Shown: positions 52,152 to 61,893, numbered from the stretch's first letter. The stretch: DNA of 64,000 nucleotides from Flavobacteriales bacterium (GCA_020628935.1 JAHDEG010000004.1:19233-83232), one strand, 5' to 3'. Notes: generated from the letters alone by a model not told the origin. A program made the numbers and translations.

Positions 52152-54422
52152 ATGATTTTCGATTTAGATATGATAAAAGCGGTGTACGCTAAGTTTCCTG
52201 AAAGAGTAGAAAACGCAAGAAAACTACTAGGCAGACCACTTACACTCTCTGAAAAAATTCTTTACACACACTTACACGAAAGTGAAGCAAAAGAAGATTA
52301 TCAAAGAGGAAAATCATATGTAGATTTCGCACCAGACCGTATAGCTTGCCAAGATGCAACAGCACAAATGGCTTTGTTACAATTCATGCAAGCAGGCAAG
52401 AAAAAGGTAGCAGTTCCAACAACAGTACATTGCGATCACCTTATACAAGCAAAAGTTGGGGCAAAGGCAGATTTACAGAATGCACTAAATACAAGTAACG
52501 AAGTATTTAATTTCTTAGACTCAGTATCAAACAAATACGGTATTGGCTTTTGGAAACCAGGAGCAGGAATTATTCATCAAGTTGTACTAGAAAACTACGC
52601 ATTCCCTGGTGGAATGATGATTGGCACCGATTCTCACACTGTAAATGCAGGTGGACTAGGAATGGTAGCCATTGGAGTTGGTGGAGCTGACGCAGTAGAT
52701 GTAATGGCAGGAATGCCATGGGAGCTTAAATTTCCAAAATTAATCGGAGTAAAACTTACTGGTAAATTAAACGGCTGGACCGCACCTAAAGATGTAATTC
52801 TTAAAGTAGCAGGCATATTAACCGTAAAAGGTGGTACAGGCGCTATTGTTGAATACTTTGGAGATGGCGCAAAATCAATGTCATGTACCGGTAAAGGCAC
52901 CATTTGTAATATGGGAGCAGAAATAGGAGCAACAACTTCTACCTTTGGTTACGATGAATCAATGGATAGATACCTTAGAGCAACAGGAAGAGCAGAAGTT
53001 GCAGATGCAGCTAACGGTATTGCAGAACATTTAACCGGTGATGCAGAAGTGTATGAAAACCCAGAGAAATATTTTGATCAGGTGATAGAAATAAACCTTT
53101 CTGAACTTAAACCACATGTAAACGGACCATTTTCTCCAGATGTAGCTACTGAAGCAGGAAACGATGTTCACGCAAAAGCAACAAAAAATGGATGGCCATT
53201 AGACGTTGAATGGGGATTAATTGGCTCATGCACAAACTCTTCGTACGAAGATTTATCAAGAGCAGCATCAATAGCTAAACAAGCAGTTGATAAAGGCTTA
53301 GCTACGAAAGCAGAATTCGGAATAAATCCTGGCTCAGAACAAGTTCGTTATACAGCTGAAAGAGACGGATTATTAAAAACATTTGAAGACTTAAACGCTA
53401 AGATTTTCACCAATGCCTGTGGACCATGTATCGGCCAATGGGGAAGATACAGCGACCCAAAAAATGCACCAAAAAACAGTATCATTCACTCATTTAACAG
53501 AAACTTTGCAAAAAGAGCTGATGGTAATCCTAACACACACGCATTTGTAGCATCTCCAGAAATGGTAGCAGCTGTAGCAATTGCAGGTAGATTGGATTTC
53601 AACCCGATAACAGATACATTAACAAACAACAAAGGAGAACAAGTAAAATTAGATGAACCAACAGGCTTCGAACTTCCACCAAAAGGGTTTGATGTTGAAG
53701 ACGCAGGTTATAAAGCGCCCGAAGCAGACGGTTCAGGTGTAGAAATAGTTGTTGCAGAAGATTCTGAAAGATTAGAGCTGTTAACACCATTTGAGCCTTG
53801 GAACGGTGAGAACCTGATGGGCGTGAAACTTATCATTAAAGCTAAAGGTAAGTGTACTACCGATCATATCTCAATGGCTGGTCCATGGTTGCGTTATAGA
53901 GGTCACTTAGATAATATCTCAAACAACACGTTAACCGGAGCTATAAACGAGTTCAATGGCGAAACTAACAAGGTTAAAAACCAATTAGACGGCACCTATG
54001 GCGAAGTACCAGCAGTACAAAGAGCATATAAAGCAGCAGGTGTTCCAACAATCGTTGTAGGTGATTCAAACTATGGCGAAGGTTCATCAAGAGAACATGC
54101 AGCTATGCAGCCACGTCATTTAGGAATGAAGGTAGTTTTAGTTAAATCTTTTGCGCGTATTCACGAAACAAACCTTAAAAAACAAGGAATGTTAGGAATT
54201 ACATTTAATAACGAAGCCGATTACGCTAAAATTCAAGAAGACGATACCTTTAACTTTATTGATTTAAAAGATTTTGCACCAGGCAAACCAATAACTATTG
54301 AGCTTGTACATTCTGACGGATCTAAAGATGAAATTATCACAAATCACACCTACAATCAACAACAAATTGATTGGTACAAAGCAGGTTCAGCACTTAACTT
54401 AATTAAGAGACAGAACGCTTAA
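52152..54422 (+). CDS. Aconitate hydratase (mitochondrial-type)
   Basis: 756 aa. It interconverts citrate and isocitrate in the TCA cycle. The 4Fe-4S ligands are in [12 protein letters not shown] and [13 protein letters not shown]. The N-terminal [15 protein letters not shown] and [16 protein letters not shown] are typical, and the C-terminal swivel domain has [15 protein letters not shown]. Length and motif details fit the mitochondrial (Aco2) branch used by Bacteroidota rather than AcnA or AcnB. It is monocistronic by its own promoter and terminator. Not linked to other TCA genes here. Confidence 0.95.
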   Translation: MIFDLDMIKAVYAKFPERVENARKLLGRPLTLSEKILYTHLHESEAKEDYQRGKSYVDFAPDRIACQDATAQMALLQFMQAGKKKVAVPTTVHCDHLIQAKVGAKADLQNALNTSNEVFNFLDSVSNKYGIGFWKPGAGIIHQVVLENYAFPGGMMIGTDSHTVNAGGLGMVAIGVGGADAVDVMAGMPWELKFPKLIGVKLTGKLNGWTAPKDVILKVAGILTVKGGTGAIVEYFGDGAKSMSCTGKGTICNMGAEIGATTSTFGYDESMDRYLRATGRAEVADAANGIAEHLTGDAEVYENPEKYFDQVIEINLSELKPHVNGPFSPDVATEAGNDVHAKATKNGWPLDVEWGLIGSCTNSSYEDLSRAASIAKQAVDKGLATKAEFGINPGSEQVRYTAERDGLLKTFEDLNAKIFTNACGPCIGQWGRYSDPKNAPKNSIIHSFNRNFAKRADGNPNTHAFVASPEMVAAVAIAGRLDFNPITDTLTNNKGEQVKLDEPTGFELPPKGFDVEDAGYKAPEADGSGVEIVVAEDSERLELLTPFEPWNGENLMGVKLIIKAKGKCTTDHISMAGPWLRYRGHLDNISNNTLTGAINEFNGETNKVKNQLDGTYGEVPAVQRAYKAAGVPTIVVGDSNYGEGSSREHAAMQPRHLGMKVVLVKSFARIHETNLKKQGMLGITFNNEADYAKIQEDDTFNFIDLKDFAPGKPITIELVHSDGSKDEIITNHTYNQQQIDWYKAGSALNLIKRQNA

Positions 54423-54444
54423 CAGTATAAACACAAACAAAATT

Positions 54445-54490
54445 AATAGCCGAACATCATCTGTAAAAAGTAGAGTTCGGCTATTTTTTT
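54445..54490 (+). terminator. Intrinsic terminator after aconitase
   Basis: AATAGCCGAAC (54445-54455) pairs with GTTCGGCTATT (54475-54485), an 11-bp perfect stem with a 19-nt loop, followed by a run of T to 54490. Confidence 0.8.
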
Positions 54491-54501
54491 TAAGCAAATT
54501 T

Positions 54502-54595
54502 GGGCGTGCCACTGATAAAATCAGTGTCGGGCTTTCTCTGCAAATCCTCACTCGCTTTGCTCGCTGTGGGTTTTACGCACCATTCCCTCACGCAG
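54502..54595. repeat. Intergenic structured element, copy B
   Basis: It starts at GGGCGTGCC and has a 7-bp hairpin (54510-54516 CACTGAT / 54520-54526 ATCAGTG, AAA loop), then TCGGGCTTTC. A CTCAC...GTGGG stem around TCGCTTTGCTCGCT follows, then CCATTCCCTCACGC. The order and spacing of boxes match copy A at 37787 although the hairpin sequences differ. It sits between the aconitase terminator and the Crp-type gene. Confidence 0.65.
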
Positions 54596-54669
54596 AATAC
54601 TATAAACATTTAACCTAAAACAAGATTCATTTTTTCCTTTAATATTAAGCCAAAATCTTTACAAAAAGC

Positions 54670-55245
54670 TTGAAAGAATTAGTCAACAAAATAAAAAAAA
54701 GTATAAAGTTAAGTACTAAGGCCGAAGAATATATATACTCAATTTCCAAGGAAAAAAATATTCTTAAAGGCGAAGTCCTAATTCGCGAAGGACAAACAGT
54801 TAACAAAACATTTTTTGTAACTAGTGGCTGCTTAAGATCTTACTGTACAGATAAAAACGGCAAAGAACACACCTTACAGTTTGCAATTAAAAATTGGTGG
54901 ATAAGCGATTTTATTGCCATTTATAATAATGAACTCGCTACACTAACAGTAGAGAGCATCAAAGACTCAAAAGTAATCGAGTTTAATGCAAAAAAATTAG
55001 AAGAAATACACGCTCTATTCCCCGAATTTGAAGCATTTCAAAGAAAAAACTTAGAACGTCATGTTGTTAGTTTACACAAGCGAATTTTAAATCAATTACA
55101 ACTAACGGCACCTGAACGCTACAATTTGTTTCTAAAGCAGTACCCCGATATAGAAAAATATACCCCCAACTACCACATTGCTTCTTATTTAGGCATCACT
55201 CAACAAAGCTTAAGCCGTATTAGAATAGATAAAGTAAAAAAATAG
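54670..55245 (+). CDS. Crp/Fnr-family transcriptional regulator
   Basis: 191 aa with a TTG start. The N-terminal cyclic-nucleotide-binding beta-roll (residues ~15-120) shows ILKGEVLIREGQTVNKTFFV and SGCLRSYCTDKNGKEHTLQF. A C-terminal helical region has a short HTH (YHIASYLGITQQSLSRIR). The cAMP-pocket R-x-S signature is not evident, so the ligand is unknown; this is the common Bacteroidota 'Crp/Fnr' form with a compact HTH. The next two genes encode an Hsp31-like protein and a nitroreductase, plausible targets, starting 79 bp downstream. Confidence 0.88.
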   Translation: MKELVNKIKKSIKLSTKAEEYIYSISKEKNILKGEVLIREGQTVNKTFFVTSGCLRSYCTDKNGKEHTLQFAIKNWWISDFIAIYNNELATLTVESIKDSKVIEFNAKKLEEIHALFPEFEAFQRKNLERHVVSLHKRILNQLQLTAPERYNLFLKQYPDIEKYTPNYHIASYLGITQQSLSRIRIDKVKK

Positions 55246-55323
55246 CTTTCTTACCATAGGGTAATTTTTATCTCAAGCATGTCCGTTAATTTTGTTTCGA
55301 ATTAAAAAAACAAATAAATTATC

Positions 55324-56223
55324 ATGAAAAAGATATTAATTGGATTAGCAAGTATTGTTGTTATAATCGTTGTAGTATTATACTTTACATCAAAACCAAA
55401 ACTAGAAGCAGATGGTTCATATAGCCCATCAAGCTTAGCATTAACTTTAGGAACCGTATCTAAAACAGATTTTGAAGATATTACATACACTAAATACCAA
55501 GGAGACAAATCTAAAATTTTAGTGATTTTCACGGAGCAAAAAAACTTGAAGATGAAAAACGGAAAATTTTTCTCTACAGGTAATCATCCTATAGAAGCAC
55601 TAGTACCTATGCTTCATCTTAAAAACGCAGGCTTTGATTTCGAAATAGTTACTCCTACAGGAAAACCCGTTGTATTTGAAATGTGGGCATTCCCTCAAGA
55701 AGATGAAAACGTAAAAGCCATTTACAATGAATATAAATCAAGCTTTGAGCATCCTAAAAAATTAGCAGATTTCATCAATACATCATTAAATGATGCTAAT
55801 TCATATGCCGCAGTATTTATACCTGGAGGGCATGGAGCAATGATTGGCATACCTAATGACAAAAATGTTGGAAAGGTGTTAAATTGGGCTCACCAAAGTG
55901 ACTTATTTACAATCACGCTTTGCCATGGGCCGGGTTCGTTATTAGCAACAACACTCGACAATCAAAAATTCATTTATGAAGGATATAAAATGTGTGTATT
56001 TCCAGATGCTATTGATGAAATAACTCCAATGATTGGGTATTTACCCGGTAAAATGACTCATGGAGTAAGCGAACATTTAAAAAGCTTGGGTGTTAAGCTA
56101 GCGAACTCAGAAGCAGACGATAGTGTTTATAGAGACCGGAAACTAATCACTGGTGCTAGCCCTTTAGCTTCTAACGAGTTAGGCAAACTGGCAGCAAATA
56201 CGTTGTTAAAAGAATTAAAATAA
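55324..56223 (+). CDS. Hsp31/HchA-like DJ-1 superfamily protein with N-terminal membrane anchor
   Basis: 299 aa. Residues ~4-21 form a hydrophobic helix (ILIGLASIVVIIVVVLYF) not present in cytosolic E. coli HchA. The rest aligns with HchA: FFSTGNHPIEALVP, WAFPQEDENVKA, FIPGGHGAMIGIPND, LCHGPGSLLA and FPDAIDEITPMIGYLPG. The triad-type residues Glu91, Cys200, His201 and Asp228 are present. By recalled alignment, the E. coli metal ligands His86, Glu91 and His123 correspond here to Lys100, Asp105 and Tyr137, so the metal site seems lost. Expected activity is glyoxalase III/deglycase or holdase, but outside or at the membrane. It is 21 bp upstream of the nitroreductase gene. Confidence 0.88.
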   Translation: MKKILIGLASIVVIIVVVLYFTSKPKLEADGSYSPSSLALTLGTVSKTDFEDITYTKYQGDKSKILVIFTEQKNLKMKNGKFFSTGNHPIEALVPMLHLKNAGFDFEIVTPTGKPVVFEMWAFPQEDENVKAIYNEYKSSFEHPKKLADFINTSLNDANSYAAVFIPGGHGAMIGIPNDKNVGKVLNWAHQSDLFTITLCHGPGSLLATTLDNQKFIYEGYKMCVFPDAIDEITPMIGYLPGKMTHGVSEHLKSLGVKLANSEADDSVYRDRKLITGASPLASNELGKLAANTLLKELK

Positions 56224-56244
56224 AACAGAAGTAAATCATTACAC

Positions 56245-56877
56245 ATGGAATTATTAGACAAGCTAAACTGGCGTTATGCTACAAAAGCAATGAATGGCCA
56301 AAAAGTTCCTCAAAATAAAATAGATAATATTTTAGAAGCAATATCACTCGCTCCAACATCAAGTGGTTTACAGCCTTTTGAAGTGTTTGTAATTACGAAT
56401 CAAGAAGTAAAAGAAAAAATAAAACCAATCGCTTGGAATCAATCTGTAATAACCGACTGTTCACATTTATTAGTATTTGCAGCTTGGGATACTTATACAG
56501 CCGATAGAATTAATAAAATGTTTGATTTAACAAACAGCATTAGAGGATTTAAAAATGAAGGTTGGGAAAACTATCGCCAAATGCTATTAAAAAGTTATCC
56601 TCAAAGAAACGCTGAAGAAAATTTTAATCATGCAGCTAAACAAGCATACATTGCATTTTCTCAAGCAATAGCAGCCGCTGCCTTTGAAAAAGTAGATAGC
56701 ACTCCGCTTGAAGGTTTCAATCCAATAGAAGTTGATAAAGTACTAGGGCTAAGTGAAAAAGGATTAAGAAGTTGCGTAATGCTACCTTTAGGATATAGAG
56801 ACACCGAAAACGACTGGTTATTAAACCTTGCTAAGGTTAGAAAACCTAAACAAGATTTAATAACAGAGGTTAACTAA
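56245..56877 (+). CDS. NAD(P)H-dependent nitroreductase-family oxidoreductase (NfsB-like)
   Basis: 210 aa FMN protein. The N-terminus LDKLNWRYATKAMNGQKVPQ and the block ILEAISLAPTSSGLQPFEVFV (split as residues ~30-50) are NfsB/NfnB-type FMN-binding segments. C-terminal features are GLRSCVMLPLGYRDTENDW. It reduces nitroaromatics, quinones or flavins using NAD(P)H. Together with the Hsp31-like gene 21 bp upstream and the Crp-type regulator, it looks like a small electrophile or redox-stress set, as inferred from gene order. Confidence 0.9.
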   Translation: MELLDKLNWRYATKAMNGQKVPQNKIDNILEAISLAPTSSGLQPFEVFVITNQEVKEKIKPIAWNQSVITDCSHLLVFAAWDTYTADRINKMFDLTNSIRGFKNEGWENYRQMLLKSYPQRNAEENFNHAAKQAYIAFSQAIAAAAFEKVDSTPLEGFNPIEVDKVLGLSEKGLRSCVMLPLGYRDTENDWLLNLAKVRKPKQDLITEVN

Positions 56878-56989
56878 AAAATAAATAACCGTTTGCTGTA
56901 CTACAATCATTAAATCATCAGCAGAAGCATCATTCTTTGGGACTAAAAGATAATTTTCGTATACTTTTATAAAACATAAGAACTATGAT

Positions 56990-58852
56990 ATGAAGAATAT
57001 TACGCTTTTCATTCTATTTTTCATTTTTGCTTCTCCATTTTTTTCACAAATAAACTTTACGGCAAATGACCAAGTTGCTAAATACAACGAAGCATTTCGT
57101 GTAGGAGTTAATCCCGGTTATAACGGCTCAAATTGGAAGGATAAAAACTTAGCAGTACTAGCAGCTGGCTCTTCAATATTGGGCGTGCCAGGGGTTGGAA
57201 TGAAAAATTTTAGAGTCTCCTTACCAGAAGCATTTCTAGACCAATGGGGGTATAATGTACGTATAGATGAGTTTAAATACTACGATACTTTAGGCATGGG
57301 CAAGCATACTGTTTTTCTTGAAGGTCCAACTAGTGAACATCAAAGCCAAGACAGTTATTGTAGTGGTTCTCAATCACAACTATGGAAAAACATGTACTTA
57401 CCCATTTGGGATGATGGTGAAAACGGAACACCCGTAAACGATGACAACTATGCCGCGTTATATGTTTACCGTACAGTTTCAAAGTATAAAAACTATGTTA
57501 AATTCTGGGAGATCTTTAACGAACCCGATTTCGATTATTCTAACACAGGCTGGAGAGAACCAGGAGAGCCAGGCAATTGGTGGGAAAATGTTCCTGACCC
57601 TTGCGACTACAAACTACAAGCACCTGTTTATGAGTACATAAGACTTTTACGAATAAGCTACGAGGTTATTAAATCTATCGATCCTGATGCCTTTGTAGGA
57701 GTTGGAGGATTGGGTTATGAAAGCTTCCTTGACATAATATTACGATATTCAGACAATCCAGTAAACGGTGAAATAACTTCAGAGTACCCTTTAACTGGTG
57801 GCGCGTATTTTGATGCAATGATTTATCATTGTTATCCGCATATTAACGGAAGCATGCGTTATTGGTCTTCAACTCTTAACCAACACGTGAATACAAGACA
57901 TAGTGATGCAGGAGCTAACGGAGTAATTGCTCTAAAAAATAGCTTCGAAAACGTACTTAACAATTACGGATATAACGGAAACACTTTCCCGAAAAAAACC
58001 TTCATTTTAACAGAGACAAACATTCCTCGAATACAATTTGATGATGACATTGGCTCAGATGAAGCTCAACGTAATTTCGCAATAAAAGTACAAGTACAAG
58101 CCATCAAAAACGACATCAAACAATTACATTTTTTTGAATTAGCCGAAAAAGAAACACCCCAAGATGCTCAATCATGGACTAAAGTCTCTGGTCTTTACGA
58201 AAAAATAAGTGACGATACACCTTACGATGTAACACGTACGCAAGAAGGAATTGCCTGTGAAACTACCACGCATTTTTTGTGGGAAAAAGAATATGATCAA
58301 ATCGCAACAACAGCATTAAACCTCCCTAATAATATAAAAGGAGGTGCTTTTAAATCTTCAACTGGCAAAACGGTGTTTGTACTTTGGGCAGAAACCGAAA
58401 CTGATATGTCAGAAACTGCTTCAGCAACATATTCCTTTCCGTCAACTTTTAACTTTGAAAGCGTAGATATTCATTCATGGAATTACAAAATAACCAATAA
58501 CGCAACCAATACTACCCCAACAAACATCGAACTTACCGGATCTCCCATTTTCATAACAGAGAGTGAATCTCCAAACAGCTCGCAAAAAAGCCTTTATTCT
58601 TTTAATTTTAAGGTATATCCTAATCCAGCATCTGATGTTATCTATTTAGAGTTTGAAAATAAAACAGTTACTAACGGAACAATTATTTTGAAGGATGCAT
58701 CAGGCAGAGAAATTTACAATTCTGGCTTACAGTTATTTAACCTTGGGAAACAACGGGTTGAAATTCCAACAAATAAATTACGCAGAGGAGTTTATTTAGG
58801 AGAAGTATCATTTAACAATGAAACAAGACATTCATTTCAGATTATTAAATAA
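56990..58852 (+). CDS. T9SS-secreted glycosidase-like TIM-barrel protein
   Basis: 620 aa. The signal peptide ends near residue 19 (PFFSQ). A catalytic TIM barrel of clan GH-A type is suggested by KFWEIFNEPDF (acid/base Glu178 after Asn177) and TFILTETNIP (nucleophile Glu342), about 164 residues apart, plus YHCYPH. I cannot name the GH family; GH39/GH5-like is the nearest guess. Residues ~410-530 form a beta domain. The last ~80 residues (FNFKVYPNPASDVIYLEFEN ... RRGVYLGEVSFN) are a type A T9SS sorting domain. It probably acts on an extracellular polysaccharide. No SusCD pair or other CAZymes are next to it. Confidence 0.82.
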   Translation: MKNITLFILFFIFASPFFSQINFTANDQVAKYNEAFRVGVNPGYNGSNWKDKNLAVLAAGSSILGVPGVGMKNFRVSLPEAFLDQWGYNVRIDEFKYYDTLGMGKHTVFLEGPTSEHQSQDSYCSGSQSQLWKNMYLPIWDDGENGTPVNDDNYAALYVYRTVSKYKNYVKFWEIFNEPDFDYSNTGWREPGEPGNWWENVPDPCDYKLQAPVYEYIRLLRISYEVIKSIDPDAFVGVGGLGYESFLDIILRYSDNPVNGEITSEYPLTGGAYFDAMIYHCYPHINGSMRYWSSTLNQHVNTRHSDAGANGVIALKNSFENVLNNYGYNGNTFPKKTFILTETNIPRIQFDDDIGSDEAQRNFAIKVQVQAIKNDIKQLHFFELAEKETPQDAQSWTKVSGLYEKISDDTPYDVTRTQEGIACETTTHFLWEKEYDQIATTALNLPNNIKGGAFKSSTGKTVFVLWAETETDMSETASATYSFPSTFNFESVDIHSWNYKITNNATNTTPTNIELTGSPIFITESESPNSSQKSLYSFNFKVYPNPASDVIYLEFENKTVTNGTIILKDASGREIYNSGLQLFNLGKQRVEIPTNKLRRGVYLGEVSFNNETRHSFQIIK

Positions 58853-58928
58853 AATAACCACTAATACAATGAATTAATACGAAATGTGAACTAGTATCAA
58901 CGGAATCTTTTAACGTGACTGCACCTCA

Positions 58929-59209
58929 TTAAAACCTTCCATCAACATATTTCTTATTAACATAAAAAGTACCAAAAGGTATAAGAGAAGCTATTAGTAC
59001 CACAAAGGTTTCGGTGAAATTCCACTTCATTTTAGAGCGAATTAAAAGTGCTAATACAATGTAAGCTATAAACAGCAATCCATGTGGCATACTAACGATT
59101 TTACTATAATATCCTTCCCACCAAAATACTTTAACGGAACGCCCACAAACAGTAATAAAATATAAGATACTCCTTCTAAAAAACTAGTTATTTTAAAAAT
59201 GTTAATCAT
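58929..59209 (-). pseudogene. DUF3817-like membrane protein, broken by a one-base deletion
   Basis: On the minus strand from the ATG at 59209, the frame gives INIFKITSFLEGVSYILLLF and GVPLK, typical of the start of DUF3817 proteins. It then meets a stop after a shift. The other frame continues the family perfectly from WWEGYYSKIVSMPHGLLFI through a hydrophobic helix to TFYVNKKYVDGRF and a stop at 58929. Adding one base near 59125 (CCGTTAAAGT region) would restore a protein of about 93 aa, the normal family length. It is absent from simple ORF predictions because of the shift. It could be a genuine pseudogene or an assembly error. This explains most of the 58853-59294 gap between annotated genes. 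Confidence 0.78.
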
Positions 59210-59294
59210 GGTGGTTTATTTTAATTAGTTGATTTTTAAATCTATCTGTGCACATCAAGTTAGTAAGAATAAATCTCATTGCTAATAATTTACT

Positions 59295-59858
59295 ATGAAC
59301 TTTGCAAAAAATACCGCTACTTTTGCAGGTAAGGTATCTTCTAAGATTTTTAAACCAATTATGGAAATAAATTACCCTAAGATTATAGAATCATTAATAG
59401 TATTAGTCATCTACCTATTTATAAGAAAAACATCAAATAGTATTATAAATAAAACAATGGCAAATAAATTACTTCAAACACCTAGAGGTAAAATAATTCG
59501 AAAAGCCATTAATTTAACTCTACTATTTATTTGCATTTCCGTAATATTAATTGTCTGGGGTGTTAATCAGTCAGAGCTGGCTGCCTATATCGGCTCAGTA
59601 CTTGCTGTAGTAGGTGTTGCCTTTTTTGCGCAATGGTCTATCCTTTCAAATATAACCTCTAGTATCATTATTTTCTTTAATCACTCTGTTAAACTAGAAG
59701 ATACAGTAATTATAATGGAAGCAAAAGAATACGAGGTTGAAGGAGTTGTAAGTAATATTGGTCTTTTTTTCATAACCTTAAAAACAAAAGACGGTGAAGA
59801 AATTACGTTTCCAAATAATATTTTTATTCAAAAGATGATTAAAAAAAGAAAATCTTAA
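59295..59858 (+). CDS. Small MscS-family mechanosensitive channel
   Basis: 187 aa. There are about three membrane helices: residues ~25-45 (IIESLIVLVIYLFI), ~68-88 (LTLLFICISVILIVWGV) and the pore-lining region ~92-125 (AAYIGSVLAVVGVAFFAQWS, then ILSNITSSIIIFF). The MscS beta domain follows (VKLEDTVIIMEAKEYEVEGVV) and ends soon after the NNIFIQKMI segment. The large C-terminal cytoplasmic vestibule of E. coli MscS is missing, so this is the minimal form common in Bacteroidota. Expected to be an osmotic release channel. Confidence 0.88.
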   Translation: MNFAKNTATFAGKVSSKIFKPIMEINYPKIIESLIVLVIYLFIRKTSNSIINKTMANKLLQTPRGKIIRKAINLTLLFICISVILIVWGVNQSELAAYIGSVLAVVGVAFFAQWSILSNITSSIIIFFNHSVKLEDTVIIMEAKEYEVEGVVSNIGLFFITLKTKDGEEITFPNNIFIQKMIKKRKS

Positions 59859-59897
59859 AGAGAAAATAGAGTGTAATTAAAAGATAAGACCGCTTAA

Positions 59898-60647
59898 TTG
59901 AAAAACAAATCCAGAATATCCTCCATAAAAACCGCAACTAGTTTACAATACTCAATTACAGGATTTAAAAGCTTTAACTTATCTGAATTAAACTTAAATA
60001 GCGATATTGACTTTCAATTATCTGATAAATTAAGTTTGGGACACTTAGTTGAAACCATAGTGTCTAAATTAATTAAACTATCGAAAAATTATATAGTACT
60101 TCACGAAAACATTCAAGTAATTGAAGACAAAAAAACCATTGGTGAAATTGATTTTATTATAAAAGAAACATCAACAAACAAAGTAATTCATTTAGAACTA
60201 GCTTATAAATTCTATTTATATGATCCTAACATTTCTAATAACATTATAAACAATTGGATTGACCCCAATAGATATGACTCCTTAAAAAATAAATTAGAAA
60301 AATTAAAAAGCAAACAATTTCCTTTATTACGTCATAACATCACCAAATCACAACTAAGTAATATACAAATTGAAAAAGTTTCACAGAAATTGTGCTTATT
60401 AGCCTCTTTATTTATCCCACTTAATAATAAAACCGAATTCAGTGCCCCTTTCAAAAAGGCGGTAAGAGGTTATTACTTAAATTTTGAAACGCTAAATAGT
60501 CGTAATCATTCAGAAAAATCATATTACATTCCCACAAAAAAAGAATGGGGAATAAACCCTAACCAAAATGATTGTTGGCATATATTTGATGATATAAGAA
60601 ATACTATTAAAACGAGCCTTAACATGCAACAAAGTTTGCTATGTTAG
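59898..60647 (+). CDS. DUF1853 protein
   Basis: 249 aa with a TTG start. The family core is DKKTIGEIDFIIKE followed by VIHLELAYKFYLYDP (about residues 80-110), the DUF1853 signature, and the WIDPNRYDSLKNKLEKLKS and RGYYLNF segments also fit. The conserved E-I-D / E-L-A-x-K arrangement resembles the PD-(D/E)XK nuclease core (D...E-x-K). A nuclease-like fold has been suggested for similar families, so this is a hypothesis. Cytosolic. It lies 39 bp after the MscS gene. Confidence 0.82.
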   Translation: MKNKSRISSIKTATSLQYSITGFKSFNLSELNLNSDIDFQLSDKLSLGHLVETIVSKLIKLSKNYIVLHENIQVIEDKKTIGEIDFIIKETSTNKVIHLELAYKFYLYDPNISNNIINNWIDPNRYDSLKNKLEKLKSKQFPLLRHNITKSQLSNIQIEKVSQKLCLLASLFIPLNNKTEFSAPFKKAVRGYYLNFETLNSRNHSEKSYYIPTKKEWGINPNQNDCWHIFDDIRNTIKTSLNMQQSLLC

Positions 60648-60817
60648 GAAAAACACTACAGCTCTTACACTACTTTTTTTATCGTTTGGTGGTAAGCAAT
60701 TATTCCCACCAAATCATGTGTTAGTTTGTCTACATTAGTATAAAAAATAAAAACAGCCCAGATTTAGTGAATATCGTTTAAACTTAGCAACGAGAGCTGG
60801 ATTAGCTTCAAAAAACA

Positions 60818-61768
60818 CTAATCTAACAATCCCCTACCCGACTTTTTTAGCGTTTTGTTTTTGTTAAAATCAGCCAAAATACGATCTAATAAACCATTAA
60901 TAAACTGGTTACTTTTCTCAGTACTATACAGTCTTGCTAAATCTAAATACTCGTTCATAGTAACTTTAACGGGTATGCTTGCAAAATTTTCGAACTCACA
61001 AACCCCCATCATTAATAGTATTCTGTCGTTTAAGGCAATACGGTCATATTCCCAATTCTTAGCCTTTTCTTTAATAAGGTTTTGGTAAGCAACGTTGTTA
61101 GTAATTGTTTTTTTAATTAAATCTTTAAAAAAATCAATATCATCTTGGTCTTTAAAGGCTGAATTAGGCACAATAAAAAGGTCTGCAGAGCTAGGTTTTA
61201 AAACCTCTAAACTTTTCAATATTTTTTTCTTAACATATAACATGTCATCGTACCAATGAACATTTTTTTCTTCTAAAATCATTCCCAGCGTTTCACTTGG
61301 AGTAATAATTTGTTCAAACATTTTGAGAACAAGTTCTTTATCTTCTTCAAAAGTATTAGTGCTTTCAGCGGCCATATACTCCTTATAGAAATCAGCAGCA
61401 AGTAGCTCCTTATAAAACTTACGCATTAAATCTTGATCAACAGACCAGTTAAGCTTACGCGTTTCAATAAGCTCTTGCAAACCTTTATTGGCTTCTAACT
61501 TATTTAAAACTAGATTTTTAGTGAATTTCAAATTTGGATTTAAATCTTCATCTGTTGGGAGGCGCTTGGCCTTATTTTTTTCAATTTGGAGACGAGATAA
61601 ATGCAATATCTCTAAAAAAACAGAAATTAAGTAAACATACAATTCAAGTGTTTTTAAACAACTTTTTAAAGCATCTTTCTCAATCTTATTAATGTCTTCT
61701 CCCTCCGTTTGAAACCAGGAATAAATTGCCTGAAAAGCTTTTACTCTAAGATGTCTTCTATTCAGCAT
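60818..61768 (-). CDS. nusB: Transcription antitermination protein NusB (long Bacteroidota form)
   Basis: 316 aa, about twice the E. coli protein. The start MLNRRHLRVKAFQAIYSWFQ is the Bacteroidota NusB signature. The C-terminal NusB fold (LIKEKAKNWEYDRIALNDRI, LMMGVCEFENFASIPVKVTM and NEYLDLARLYSTEKSNQFIN) carries the NusE/boxA binding helices. The extra N-terminal ~170 residues are helical and typical for the phylum. It binds boxA RNA with S10 to promote rRNA antitermination. It is divergent from the ABC exporter, 125 bp apart. Confidence 0.94.
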   Translation of the reverse strand: MLNRRHLRVKAFQAIYSWFQTEGEDINKIEKDALKSCLKTLELYVYLISVFLEILHLSRLQIEKNKAKRLPTDEDLNPNLKFTKNLVLNKLEANKGLQELIETRKLNWSVDQDLMRKFYKELLAADFYKEYMAAESTNTFEEDKELVLKMFEQIITPSETLGMILEEKNVHWYDDMLYVKKKILKSLEVLKPSSADLFIVPNSAFKDQDDIDFFKDLIKKTITNNVAYQNLIKEKAKNWEYDRIALNDRILLMMGVCEFENFASIPVKVTMNEYLDLARLYSTEKSNQFINGLLDRILADFNKNKTLKKSGRGLLD

Positions 61769-61893
61769 GTCAATTAAATATATGCAAATATATAGAACGC
61801 TTAAACCAAGTGAAACAAAGAATCAATAAATTTTGTTTGTACTTTTACATTTCTAGTACAAACACATTTTTATACATTAACTAATAAAACCGC

